DNA of 64,000 nt from Corynebacterium sp. sy039 (GTDB lineage Bacteria; Actinomycetota; Actinomycetes; Mycobacteriales; Mycobacteriaceae): positions 124,001-188,000 of the forward strand of contig NZ_CP042325.1 of assembly GCF_007904105.1 (NCBI RefSeq), in the 5' to 3' direction. The notes beneath the pieces are model-generated. The model searched no databases, was not told the DNA's origin, and was given only the letters and a program-made list of their open reading frames with translations. The stretch's first letter is position 1, and every line of letters starts with the position of its first letter. Of this stretch, positions 1 through 8,830 are shown piece after piece. The translations under genes and the position numbers were made by a program.

Positions 1-193
1 AGAACAGGCTATAGTTTCCATAAGAAACTAGGTTACTTGTAGGTTGTTAGATTTCCCAAAAGTGCATTCTTGTGGGGCTATGAGCGCTATTGCATTCTTA
101 ATGAAGGAAATGCTTAATGCGTTTCAGCGGAATCAACTTCAGCCTTTCTCCTTTCTCATATGAGTTTTTGAGAGGGCTATTAAAGGAGGATTA

Positions 194-1132
194 ATGACCA
201 TGATGAAACAAGCTCAAATACGACAGTGGGGATCTGTAGATAATTTCGAGTATGTAGACTCTGTAATTCCTGAAGCACTCCCCGGGAGATTAGTAGTGAA
301 GAACTGTGCAGTAGGAATTAATCCCGTTGATTGGAAAACACGCTCTGGGGCAGGGATTTCTGGCATGCTTGCTCTTGACGAGCCTATCGTGCTTGGTTGG
401 GATTTTGCAGGTGAGGTTGTGGCTACTGGGCCTGAGACTACTGGTTATGCTGTTGGTGATCGTATTTTTGGGATGTCTGCATTTCCAGACCTTGGGCATT
501 GCTACGCCGAGTATATCCAGGTGAAAGTCGGAGATGTAGCGAAAATTCCAGAAAATATCAGTTTTGTGGAAGCCGGAGCAGTGCCCTTGGCAGCGTTGAC
601 CGCGTATCAGAGTCTGTTTGATATTGCTGGTATTCAGCCTGGACAAAAAGTACTGGTGCAAGGGGGCAGTGGTGGAGTGGGGCATGTAGCAGTACAGCTC
701 GCCAAGGATGCTGGTGCTCAGGTGTGGGCTAGTGCATCTACTCGGAACCAAGAATTTCTGTCCACATTAGGTGCACACCCCATTGATTATAGTCAGGACG
801 ACTTTAGTGATTTTGTTGAATATTTCGATATTATTCTGGATACGGTTGGTGGGGAAGTATTCCAAAATTCGTTGAAATTGCTTGCTCAAGGTGGGTGTAT
901 TGTGACGTGTCCTGATCCTAGTCAGATTTCAGAAGCGCGTGAACAAGGTTATGACGCGCATTGGGTGTTTGTTCGTCCGGATCGTGTGCAACTTGAAACT
1001 ATCGCTAAGGCTTTAGGGGAGAAAAAATTGGTTGTTCATATTCAACAGGAATTCCCCTTCAGGGAACTAGCGCAAGCTCATAGATTGGGAGAAGGTGGGC
1101 ATGTTCGTGGAAAGATTGTGCTTACTTTTTGA
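194..1132 (+). CDS. NADP-dependent quinone oxidoreductase-like MDR dehydrogenase
   Basis: A 312-residue medium-chain dehydrogenase/reductase of the zinc-independent quinone reductase type. The N-terminal GroES-like half carries GINPVDWK (residues 41-48). The Rossmann half carries the nucleotide-binding motif GGSGGVGHVAVQ (157-168). No structural or catalytic zinc cysteine set is visible, so NAD(P)H-dependent reduction of quinones or enones in the cytoplasm is the likely reaction. An AAAGGAGGA Shine-Dalgarno at 182-190 supports the ATG at 194. It stands alone: 229 bases separate it from the MFS gene downstream. It is only a distant paralogue of the dehydrogenase at 13224-14219. The exact substrate is unknown. 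Confidence 0.85.
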   Translation: MTMMKQAQIRQWGSVDNFEYVDSVIPEALPGRLVVKNCAVGINPVDWKTRSGAGISGMLALDEPIVLGWDFAGEVVATGPETTGYAVGDRIFGMSAFPDLGHCYAEYIQVKVGDVAKIPENISFVEAGAVPLAALTAYQSLFDIAGIQPGQKVLVQGGSGGVGHVAVQLAKDAGAQVWASASTRNQEFLSTLGAHPIDYSQDDFSDFVEYFDIILDTVGGEVFQNSLKLLAQGGCIVTCPDPSQISEAREQGYDAHWVFVRPDRVQLETIAKALGEKKLVVHIQQEFPFRELAQAHRLGEGGHVRGKIVLTF

Positions 1133-1361
1133 TGAGAAGTTGAAAAATTTTATTTGAGGGCTGGATTTATTATTCCGGCGCATAATGTGCGTCGGCTTGG
1201 AAAACGTTTAAGTTCCTAAAAGAGTCAGGCTTGTAGCAAGAAAATGAAGAAAAAGTAATCACTAAAGGTATTAGGCTGAAAAAGCCCTGTCCTGGTGTGG
1301 GTATTTATGCTAGTTTCTCTTTTACATGAACAGTATTCTTTGTGGGAAGGTGGAGGTGTAA

Positions 1362-2549
1362 TTGAGTAATCAGCTTCCTCAGAGCGGTCATTTTGCAGGT
1401 GTGAGAAATGAGCAAATACCTGTTTTCTTGCTTATTTCCATCCTTATTAGTGGTGTTTCCACGTTCATGCTCTATCCTCTGCTTACTTTTCGGCTGCTCG
1501 ATATGGGCTTGAATCTCACAGAGGTTGGAGTGGTGTTGGGAGCTCTATCCGGGACGGGTAAGATCCTGGCGTATCTCATAGGAACCATAAACAGTAGGGT
1601 GGGCTCAAAATTAACTGCTTGTATAGGGTTGATTTTGCGGACCGTCGGCATTGCTGTGTTCTTTTTCCAGGTAAATACTTTTATTTATGTTGTATTTGCC
1701 GCGCTTGCATCACTAGGCTCAACCGCTACTGCATTGGGGATAAAGACAGAACTCATGCGGCTATCACATAGCCGTAAGTACATTACACTCCGATCAATGG
1801 CGATTAACTCCGGCGCTATTGTAGGACCAGCTCTCGGTGCGGCTTTTCATTATTTTTTCCATTTCAACACAATACTCATTGTTTCCATCCTGGCGTATGT
1901 ATTCTTAGCCTTGCTGCTGGCTATTCTTCCGTTTTCTCAGCCTGAAGCGCAAGCAACCAGTATGGAGAATACTTCCGACGGTAAGGGTAAAGACTCTTTT
2001 CTGCTTATTGCTGCTATCGCGGGCATATATTGGATTATCTACTCACAATGGTCGATTATTGTTCCACTTATGTCAGAAAATGTATTTGGTGTGAAGGAAG
2101 CGTCGAATGGAATTTATATCGGCAATGCCGTTATTGTTTTGTGTTTGCAGTACCCATTACTGGTTCTTGCGTTGAAAAATGTCGAAGACACGTCGGTCAT
2201 GCTCTTGGGCTTTAGCAGTTTCATTATTGCGTTTGGCGTTTTGCTGCCATTCTCAAGTATGGCGCAACCATTACTATTCTGTTTATTCTTCTCCATCGGA
2301 GAATTGCTGGTCAGTCCGACGATAGATTCATTAGCGGCAAAGTTGGCACCTTCACATATGGGTTTAACTAAAGTCTATGGAATGCTAGATTCTGCTGCTG
2401 GAATATGTGCGATTATTGGTTCTTCATTAGGTGGAGCGCTCATAGAACGGTGGCATAGTCTGCAAGGTTCAGTAATTGTATGCGTACCTGTTGCTGCCTT
2501 ATCCCTTATCTTTATTTCGGTGATTAAGCGAAGAGTTAAAAGTATATGA
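1362..2549 (+). CDS. MFS transporter (efflux type)
   Basis: A 395-residue, roughly 12-helix major facilitator protein. Its layout recalls SetA-like sugar or drug exporters. The start is TTG at 1362 because a GGTGGAGG Shine-Dalgarno lies at 1350-1357 and no ATG fits. Its stop overlaps the ATP-grasp gene start (ATGA, 2546-2549), so the two are almost certainly translated together. MFS exporters paired with ATP-grasp amino-acid ligases are known from dipeptide pathways such as bacilysin. An export role for the ligase product is therefore a reasonable inference. The substrate is unknown. Confidence 0.82.
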   Translation: MSNQLPQSGHFAGVRNEQIPVFLLISILISGVSTFMLYPLLTFRLLDMGLNLTEVGVVLGALSGTGKILAYLIGTINSRVGSKLTACIGLILRTVGIAVFFFQVNTFIYVVFAALASLGSTATALGIKTELMRLSHSRKYITLRSMAINSGAIVGPALGAAFHYFFHFNTILIVSILAYVFLALLLAILPFSQPEAQATSMENTSDGKGKDSFLLIAAIAGIYWIIYSQWSIIVPLMSENVFGVKEASNGIYIGNAVIVLCLQYPLLVLALKNVEDTSVMLLGFSSFIIAFGVLLPFSSMAQPLLFCLFFSIGELLVSPTIDSLAAKLAPSHMGLTKVYGMLDSAAGICAIIGSSLGGALIERWHSLQGSVIVCVPVAALSLIFISVIKRRVKSI

Positions 2550-3673
2550 AAAAGATCTATGTTATCAATCCCCGCCCTGTAGTTATTGATGCTGCCTGTG
2601 ACAATGGGCTTATTGTAACTGTTCTTGTCGATAATGATACATCTGCTAATGAACTCGAAGAGAAAGCTCGAATATTGAAGGTAGCTAATTGTAGCGACCC
2701 TATCCTCATCATCGACACAATGCTGAAAGATGGGGTAAATTTTGGAGATCTTGAGACTATTTGCCTGGGGCTGGGGGATCTTTCGAGTGAAGTGGCGAGC
2801 ATGGTAAATGCTTCACTTTGCTTATCGACAAGTAAGTTTGCCACGTTCCAATCATTAGAAATGATGCGTAACAAGCTCATGCTACGTGAAGCTATGGGAA
2901 AAACTTGTGCGCAATATTCTGGAGAGTTTTGTAAGGCTTACGACGCGTCGGATGTTCTCAATATGCTCTCTAGTTCTTCGAGTGGAATTATTATCAAGCC
3001 TATTGATAGCTCAGGATCAAAGAATGTTCATTCGGTAGTATCTATAGAACAGTGGGATGATATTTCTTCCTCAATTAAGTACCCAGTATTGGTAGAAGAA
3101 AGATTTATTGGTCGGGAGTATTCCGTCGAAAGTATTAGTATTGATGGAAAACATCAAAACCTTATGGTTACACAGAAAACTCTCGGCGGTGAGACAGGTC
3201 TGGTTGAGGTTGCCCAGCTCCAACCTGCATCCCTTTCTGAGAGTGAACGTCAGGGACTGTTCACGGCAGCTCAGGCTATCCTTGACCTGGTTGGATACCG
3301 TTTCGGATTATCGCATATAGAGTTCATTCTTCAACAGGGAAAGCCGAAGCTAGTTGAAGCACATGGTCGAGTTGGGGGTGACAGGATAGCTGATCTGCTG
3401 AAGTACAGTACTGGTGCTAGCGCTTTTGAGCGTTTAATGGTTGCGTTGAAAAAAGGTATCCATCTTCCTGTGAAGGAAACGAAAATTCGGGCTTGTATCG
3501 AATATATTGATCTAAGAAATTGCTTGCAAAGCGATGAACAATGGCATGAGCGTATGTGGGAATGCGAAGATGTAGTAGAAACTATGATCCTGAAGCCTCA
3601 GGAAGAACGCTTAAAAATAGAAAAATCTTCTGACAGACACGCATACGTTATAAAAGTCACTTCCGAAGAATAA
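2546..3673 (+). CDS. ATP-grasp carboxylate-amine ligase
   Basis: A 375-residue cytoplasmic ATP-grasp enzyme. The visible ATP-grasp elements are IIKPIDSSGSKNV (ATP-binding lysine strand and glycine loop), VEERFIGREYSVES, and the metal-binding end HIEFILQQGKPKLVEAHGRVGGDRI (written here in pieces: HIEF, KLVEAHGR, VGGDRI). This architecture fits amino-acid or peptide ligases of the BacD type, which join a carboxylate to an amine through an acyl phosphate. It is not close enough to PurK, PurT or biotin carboxylase to be called one of these. It overlaps the upstream exporter by four bases and is followed after five bases by a possible 46-codon ORF. Product and substrates are unknown. Confidence 0.82.
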   Translation: MKKIYVINPRPVVIDAACDNGLIVTVLVDNDTSANELEEKARILKVANCSDPILIIDTMLKDGVNFGDLETICLGLGDLSSEVASMVNASLCLSTSKFATFQSLEMMRNKLMLREAMGKTCAQYSGEFCKAYDASDVLNMLSSSSSGIIIKPIDSSGSKNVHSVVSIEQWDDISSSIKYPVLVEERFIGREYSVESISIDGKHQNLMVTQKTLGGETGLVEVAQLQPASLSESERQGLFTAAQAILDLVGYRFGLSHIEFILQQGKPKLVEAHGRVGGDRIADLLKYSTGASAFERLMVALKKGIHLPVKETKIRACIEYIDLRNCLQSDEQWHERMWECEDVVETMILKPQEERLKIEKSSDRHAYVIKVTSEE

Positions 3674-3678
3674 TCTTG

Positions 3679-3819
3679 GTGAAAGTACCTGAATTTCTAA
3701 AGTTCGATGTAGCACGATTAGATGAAGAATTGTCAGGAGTTGATGACGCATGGCTGAGCAAACTCCAGTACAGGCTCCTTGTAATGCTAGGTGTGAGGGG
3801 AAGTGGCGCTGAATTGTGA
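3679..3819 (+). CDS. Possible 46-residue peptide or degraded hydroxylase start
   Basis: An open frame from GTG at 3679 to TGA at 3819, five bases after the ATP-grasp stop. The product starts VKVPEFLKFDVARLDEELSG and ends GVRGSGAEL. It has no cysteine, no signal peptide and no strong Shine-Dalgarno, so translation would have to be coupled to the ligase. Two readings are open. It may be a small peptide that belongs to the cluster. Or it may be the remnant of an aspartyl/asparaginyl beta-hydroxylase-like gene, whose N-termini often resemble FDVARL...DL...W. The sequence alone cannot decide. Confidence 0.35.
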   Translation: MKVPEFLKFDVARLDEELSGVDDAWLSKLQYRLLVMLGVRGSGAEL

Positions 3820-3893
3820 CTTAGCGCAAGTGCTGAATATGCTGAATAATTAAAACAACTTCTATGTGCTATGGCGGTAGGGGGATTTTTCCC

Positions 3894-5030
3894 ATGATGT
3901 TGTTGAAAAATAGAACCCCAGAGTTCTTAATAGGGGCAAATGTATTAGCAGATGCGTTTGCGACGGCATTTTTTAGCGCTGGTATTGGGTATGTGATTGT
4001 TGAAGTGGGAATCATTAATTTTTCCCAAGCAATGAACGCTATTGGATTAGGTCTACTAGCAGGGTCTTTTTCTTCTTTAATCCTTGGTCGGGTAGCAGAC
4101 CAAGTAGGAACTAGAAAATTGTTATCCATTGTGCAAGTTCTTCAGATAAGTACCTATCTCATATTTGGGTATTCTACTTCTCAGAGCACCTTAATTATTT
4201 CGATAGTTACCATCTTTTTCCTGGGGCGATTAGTCTCGCCGTTGCGTGGTGCTCTCCCGCCGCGTTTTATGGATAGAGCTACCATCATTGTGTATAAAAC
4301 GCGACTGAGAACTTTGACTTTGATAACAATCTTATGTGCAGGTGGGGCAGTATCTGCTGTGACTATTATGAATTGGCGGATAAAAGTCTTTGCGGTAGCT
4401 ATCGGGGTGGGGTGCTATCTTTTGTGTCTTTTGAGTACGACGGCATTGTCTTGGTGTTCTGAACTGCCACGTCAGCGCACTCCTCAGTGGTTTGGTGTTA
4501 GAACCGATGCGGTTTTGGCTAGCTCGGAATGGGGAATGTGGGTCTATTTATTGTTCACCTTTAGTGTTGTTGCTATCGGTGTGGCTCTGATTCCTTTTGT
4601 GGTGGCGCACGCAGGTAAGCAGGTGTCTTGGTTGCTATTAGCGTCGTCAGTGATTGGTATAGTGATCAACTTTGCTGTGCATCGCGGGATTCTTAAGAAT
4701 GGGCAATTAGATAGGGGGTTGGATCGACGATTAAGAAATTCTCTGATCCTTGTGGTGAGTATTCTTCTGGCTAGTGTGGCGATAGCTTTGCTGATGGTGT
4801 TGCATTTGGCGCAGGCAGGAGTGTTGGTCTTTGTTTTGCTCATGCTTGTTGTGTTTGTGTTGGCTCATTGTGGGCAGACTTTAGCCACGGTTGTTGCATG
4901 GGATATTCAATATAGTGCTGGGAATGAGAAGGACAGAGCGTATATTGTTGCACTCTTTTCTCTTACATCGTCGTTAGGTGCTGGAACTGCGCAATTCTTA
5001 GCTTCGTACCTGTTTCATACTATCCACTAA
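3894..5030 (+). CDS. MFS transporter
   Basis: A second major facilitator protein in the same cluster, about 378 residues from the ATG at 3894, with some 12 hydrophobic segments. I prefer this ATG to the upstream ATG at 3864 because the GTAGGGGG Shine-Dalgarno at 3877-3884 sits at the right distance. It contains a conserved loop of the type GRVADQVGTRK between early helices, which is typical of MFS loop 2-3. It is not closely similar to the MFS at 1362. It may be a second exporter or an importer for the product or a precursor of the ATP-grasp pathway. That is inference from position only. Confidence 0.8.
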   Translation: MMLLKNRTPEFLIGANVLADAFATAFFSAGIGYVIVEVGIINFSQAMNAIGLGLLAGSFSSLILGRVADQVGTRKLLSIVQVLQISTYLIFGYSTSQSTLIISIVTIFFLGRLVSPLRGALPPRFMDRATIIVYKTRLRTLTLITILCAGGAVSAVTIMNWRIKVFAVAIGVGCYLLCLLSTTALSWCSELPRQRTPQWFGVRTDAVLASSEWGMWVYLLFTFSVVAIGVALIPFVVAHAGKQVSWLLLASSVIGIVINFAVHRGILKNGQLDRGLDRRLRNSLILVVSILLASVAIALLMVLHLAQAGVLVFVLLMLVVFVLAHCGQTLATVVAWDIQYSAGNEKDRAYIVALFSLTSSLGAGTAQFLASYLFHTIH

Positions 5031-5217
5031 TTTTATTGGTACCACTCAGTGCTGACTTTGCTGCCAGCAATGGAAATGGAACTTGTGTACTAGATTGCGG
5101 GTTAGTTTATGTTCCACATAATTTCCACTGGTTCCGTAGGTATCTTTGTGTTTTTCTAAGCGTCGCTTGCTATAAAACACTCAGTAACTCTTGTGCGTGT
5201 AGATTTTCTGTATTTTA

Positions 5218-5424
5218 ATGTATTTTATGGAAGCAAATGAACAACAATCGGTGTTTCCAGTGGTTCTGCTGGTATTGGGTTTTGCGTTAGCTATTGTGGC
5301 GATCGTGACTGTCCCATCGCTTTTTAGTCATGATGCCGCTACTGCGTGGTCGGTATTCGTTGGGTCGCTTATTGCGTCTCTGGGATCTTTATTTATTGCC
5401 AGAAAATCTATCCATATTAAATAG
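5218..5424 (+). CDS. Small membrane protein, two helices
   Basis: A 68-codon frame (or 65 codons from the ATG at 5227) encoding two hydrophobic helices: VFPVVLLVLGFALAIVAIV and a second around WSVFVGSLIASLGSLFIA. The short basic end RKSIHIK suggests a cytoplasmic C-terminus. There is no clear Shine-Dalgarno. It is followed after 45 bases by a second tiny membrane protein, and the pair ends at a hairpin terminator. No family is recognised. They may be accessory subunits of the upstream transporter. Confidence 0.5.
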   Translation: MYFMEANEQQSVFPVVLLVLGFALAIVAIVTVPSLFSHDAATAWSVFVGSLIASLGSLFIARKSIHIK

Positions 5425-5469
5425 TTTTCTGGAAAACTTAATCCTGACCAACTGAAAGGATGGATAGTA

Positions 5470-5634
5470 ATGCGAAAAGTTCCTTTTTATGCGCTGCTAA
5501 TGGCATGGATTGCTCTTTTCCTGTCGGTAGCTATCTATTTTTGGCTGGGCGACGGCGCGCCGATGATTTTTATGACTGCGATGGTGGCACTGAGTGTTAG
5601 TGGCGCCTATGTCATTAGTCATAAAAATGCTTAA
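5470..5634 (+). CDS. 54-residue small membrane protein
   Basis: A short gene starting at ATG 5470 behind a good Shine-Dalgarno (AAAGGATGG, 5455-5463) and ending at TAA 5634. The product begins MRKVPFYALLMAWIALFLS and has two predicted helices separated by the polar turn WLGDGAP, with a basic tail (SHKNA). Good ribosome binding and hydrophobic periodicity make it more convincing than the 5218 frame. Length and hydrophobicity resemble two-helix accessory or immunity proteins, but no family is recognised. Confidence 0.6.
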   Translation: MRKVPFYALLMAWIALFLSVAIYFWLGDGAPMIFMTAMVALSVSGAYVISHKNA

Positions 5635-5642
5635 TCAGTGTG

Positions 5643-5675
5643 AAAGCTGGGCTACCCCACAGCAACCCAGCTTTT
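5643..5675 (+). terminator. Intrinsic terminator after small membrane genes
   Basis: AAAGCTGGG at 5643-5651 pairs with CCCAGCTTT at 5666-5674 around a 14-base loop, followed by T. It lies nine bases after the 5634 stop and closes the 1362-5634 cluster. Confidence 0.6.
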
Positions 5676-5763
5676 CATAATCAATCCAATCTTCAGTGCC
5701 CCACCCCACCAAAACCCAACTTTCCTCTCGCATAACAGCCTTTCCTACCCCATAACAACTCTG

Positions 5764-5781
5764 TGGGATAATAACCAACGA
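5764..5781 (+). promoter_or_regulatory. Probable leaderless promoter of ABC exporter
   Basis: An extended -10 element, TGTGGGATAAT (5762-5772), ends eight bases before the ATG at 5781. Transcription would start at or next to the start codon. No Shine-Dalgarno precedes the ATG, which fits a leaderless message, common in actinobacteria. Confidence 0.5.
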
Positions 5782-7352
5782 TGAAACATAACGCGTGGCA
5801 GCGCCGTGAGTCGTCGGGTGTATCTTCCGCGACGGGCCACGGCAAGAAAAACCTGGGCACCACATCTAGCAGCCCTTTTACCTCATTCATCGTCACCCCG
5901 CGCCCGTTACCTAGCCCTTATGAATCTCGCTGGTTGGCGCGTATTGCATTTTCCCAGCGCCCCTGGAGCATTATTGCTTCGGTGTGCGTGCTCATTGGTT
6001 TCTTATGCAATGCAACGGTGCCGGTTATCGTTGGGCGTGCGATCGACCAAGCCATCGCCACCTCGGAATTAACACCCCTCATTCGCTGGATTGTGGCACT
6101 CCTGTTGGTGTTTACCTGCAACGCCACAGCCATGTTCCTGGGGCGTTTTCTGTTGGAGCGTTCCACCCTTAACCTGAATCATCAGTTGCGCATGGCGGTG
6201 ACGGATCGGATTCAAGACCCACGCGGTATGGAGCCGCAGCGTTCCGCAGGTACCTTATTATCTATTGCTAGTACGGATACAACGCGTGTGGCTCAGGTAC
6301 TGATGCTCACTGTTTTCCCCGTGGCGGAAATTGGTTCTTTGTTGTACACCAGCATGATGATTCTCCTTATTTATCCGCCGCTGGGTGTGGCCGTGTTGCT
6401 TGCCGGCCCGATGGTGGTGATGATTGCTTTGCGCGCAGCGCGTCCTTTGCGTGCGCGTTCGGGTGCGAAGCAGCGGGCATTAGCGAAGGCCGCTGCAATG
6501 GCAACGGATGTGGTGCAGGGTTTGCGTGTCCTTAAAGGTTTGGGTGCCGTGGGTACGGTTCAGCGTCGGTATCGCGGAGTATCTGATGATGCGTATTCTG
6601 CGACGATCCATGCCGACGCCGCCCAGGCAGGCCTCAACATCACCACCGAGTTCACGGGTGCGGTGTATGTGGCGTTGGTGGGAATGTTCGCTGGTTGGTT
6701 GGGGTTGCGCGGTCATATCTCTATCGGGGAGTTGATCACGGTGGTTGGTTTAACCCAGTTCATCATCACTCCCATGACTATGCTGGGGAAAAACATTTCC
6801 TCCCGCTTGGCTGTAGCGAGTGCCTCTGCTGAACGCGTGGTGAGTGTGCTCACGGCACAGCCTCAGTACGATGAACCCGCAACCCTCGACCATGCCCGTC
6901 GCATACAGCAGCAATTATCTGCTGGTGTGACTGTTATTCATCCGGATGCTGCCCCAGAGTATGTGCAATTGCTGGATAATCTGCCGAAGTCCATTGCCGT
7001 GGTGGTTCCGCATGAGGCTGATCTGTTTGACGGCACCGTCGCTGATAATGTCCACCCGAACCCGGAGGTAGCGCAGCGCGCGTTGGCGGCGGCGAGCTGC
7101 TCCGATATTCCTGGCGGCGCGTCGAAGCGTGTGGGGGAGGGCGGCAGGATGCTCTCTGGTGGGCAGCGTCAGCGTGTTGCGTTAGCGCGTGCCTTGGCTG
7201 CCGATCCGCCGATTTTGATGCTTCAAGACCCCACATCGGCGGTGGATTCTATGACAGAGGCGCGCATTGTGTGCTGTGTTCTACCAAAATTGACATCGAA
7301 CATAACAACGAACACCCCGTTCTTCATGTCGGGGGAGGTTTTTACAATTTAA
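5781..7352 (+). pseudogene. ABC exporter half (subunit 1), interrupted by IS
   Basis: The 5' 497 codons of an ABC exporter subunit (membrane domain plus nucleotide-binding domain), followed by 26 foreign codons read from the insertion sequence that starts at 7272. The membrane domain covers about residues 55-340. The ATPase domain is degenerate by nature: no Walker A is present, the signature LSGGQRQRVALARAL is intact (from residue 458), and the Walker B region reads ILMLQDPTSAVD, with Gln482 in place of the Mg-binding Asp and Asp483 in place of the catalytic Glu. The missing 3' end lies at 8687-8830 and restores a 544-residue protein if the IS and one target repeat are removed. The insertion removes only the post-Walker B tail, so a partly working truncated protein cannot be excluded. 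Confidence 0.85.
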
Positions 7353-8686
7353 GACATGACAACCACAGACATCATTAACCAAGTCAAAGAGATAATTTCC
7401 ACAGTCACACCAGAAGAACGACAACACTTGATTGAACAGCTGGAGCAGTTGTTTCACGAGCCAGAGTATGGTGAGATTCTGTCACAATGTCCACGCTGCG
7501 AGTGTGATTCCGTTGTGCGCAAAGGCACATCAAAGGGCGGGCAACGCTATTTGTGTAAAGGGTGCCAGCGCACCTTTGGACACTCCACAAACAAAGTTCT
7601 CAAAACCTCCAAACTGTCTTTAGAGACATGGAGGAAGTTCGCTGAATGTTTTATCGACGGTGTAAGTGTTCGTCGTAGTGCCGAACGCTGGGTTGCTGTT
7701 GCCACTGCTTTCTTTATGCGGCACCGTGTTCTTGAGCTGGTTGAGAAAAATGCTAAAAAAGTTACGGTGAACAGGGGAAACTTAGCTTATATCGATGAAA
7801 CGTTTTTCCCTATTAACTATAAGGGGGCAGCTGTGCCTGATGGTGTTAAAGCTAAAAAGCGCGGCGGGTTAAGGAAGGGGAAAAGTCAGTCAAGGTTGTT
7901 GGTTTGTGTGGTTATGGGCGTGACATCTACGGGAAGTATTTTCCATCAAATTGCTGGATACAGTAGTATTTCTAAAAATACCGCCCGCCTAGCCCTTGGT
8001 GACATTGTTACGTCTGGTTGCACTGTTATCACGGACAAAGGTTCAGGCTATGTTTCAGCGCTAGAAGAACTTGGTGCTACCCACAGGGCTTATCATTCTA
8101 AAGATGACCGCGGCAAACTTGCGCCAATCAACGCACTGCACTCTAAAACCAAACGGTTTATGAGGCGTTTTAGCAGTGTCGCCTCCAAGAACCTACACCG
8201 CTATCTATCATGGATGGAATGGATCGACAACAACACAGAACGTGAAACGCTGGATATTCTACGCCAATCCACATACACAGTTCATCGTTGCTCTATGAAT
8301 AGTGAGCATATCCACCAATGGATGATCTAACACGACGAACCATTACAGGCATGATGTAGCACGTAAAACGCCATAAACAAAGCTGGTTAATGTGCAGGAA
8401 TCCTTGCTGGGATAAATGGTTGTGATACGTGGTAACTACACAACGTTATAGAAGCAATCATAGGTATGCGAAAAAAGGGAATGCCTAAAGCATTGAGTAT
8501 CAATACAGTGCCTGCGCCAACCCACCGTTGGGGTTTAATGCCCTCCTTTTAGCACCAATCATATTATTAGGTTTCGGCAACTCTTGGGCAGTTGCGGTAA
8601 TTTTTCTCATTCAATCACTGTTCGTGCAGGTGAGGGGGTTTATTGTTAGTCTATGTCAATTTTGGTAGAACACAGCACGCATTGTG
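7263..8686 (+). mobile_element. IS1595-family insertion sequence with 9-bp target duplication
   Basis: A complete element of 1406 bases, 7272-8677. Its ends are perfect 25-bp inverted repeats (7272-7296 and 8653-8677), starting TGCTGTGTTCTACC at the left and ending GGTAGAACACAGCA at the right. CGCATTGTG is repeated directly at 7263-7271 and 8678-8686. Known IS1595 elements make 8-bp duplications, so one matching base may be chance. The element carries one transposase gene. The 322 bases after it (8331-8652) hold no intact gene, but a hydrophobic frame near 8520-8640 (pieces such as LLAPIILLGFGNSWAVAVIF) looks like a decayed passenger fragment. The host gene is continuous once the element is removed. 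Confidence 0.93.
7356..8330 (+). CDS. IS1595-family transposase
   Basis: A 324-residue transposase. The N-terminus has a zinc ribbon with cysteines in CPRCECDS (45-52) and LCKGCQ (67-71). The catalytic core follows, with YIDETFF (Asp147) and VITDKGSGY (Asp227). The late segment INALHSKTKRFMRRF ... KNLHRYLSWMEW is the typical IS1595 C-terminal block. The gene is intact with a plausible ATG start and lies inside perfect terminal repeats, so the element is probably still able to move and to act in trans on the small relative at 28649-28845. Confidence 0.9.
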   Translation: MTTTDIINQVKEIISTVTPEERQHLIEQLEQLFHEPEYGEILSQCPRCECDSVVRKGTSKGGQRYLCKGCQRTFGHSTNKVLKTSKLSLETWRKFAECFIDGVSVRRSAERWVAVATAFFMRHRVLELVEKNAKKVTVNRGNLAYIDETFFPINYKGAAVPDGVKAKKRGGLRKGKSQSRLLVCVVMGVTSTGSIFHQIAGYSSISKNTARLALGDIVTSGCTVITDKGSGYVSALEELGATHRAYHSKDDRGKLAPINALHSKTKRFMRRFSSVASKNLHRYLSWMEWIDNNTERETLDILRQSTYTVHRCSMNSEHIHQWMI

Positions 8687-8830
8687 GAGGGTGTGGTGAA
8701 TGCCCGCCGGGGTAAAACCACCATTGTGGTGTCCCAAGCACCGGCATGGAGGGCACAGCAACAGGAGCAATCGCAGGAACAACAATGCCTGACAGGGCAC
8801 CGCACTGACGAGCGGAGGACACAGCAGTGA
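8687..8830 (+). pseudogene. 3' remnant of interrupted ABC exporter subunit 1
   Basis: The last 47 codons plus stop of the gene that starts at 5781, separated from it by the IS. In frame with the target repeat it reads EGVVNARRGKTTIVVSQAP and ends in a Gln/Glu-rich tail. The normal H-loop histidine position (usually VTHR or VAHR) is VSQAP here, so this subunit lacked the switch histidine before the insertion. The stop TGA (8828-8830) overlaps the GTG start of the partner gene, so the two were translationally coupled before the IS landed. Confidence 0.85.

Noticed and set aside
1186..1207. Hairpin CCGGCGCA/TGCGTCGG after the first dehydrogenase as terminator
   Set aside because: No T tract follows and the stem is short; too weak to list.
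5036..5218. A 60-codon plus-strand frame between the MFS gene and the small membrane proteins
   Set aside because: No ribosome site, no hydrophobic or domain pattern, Cys-rich random-looking product.
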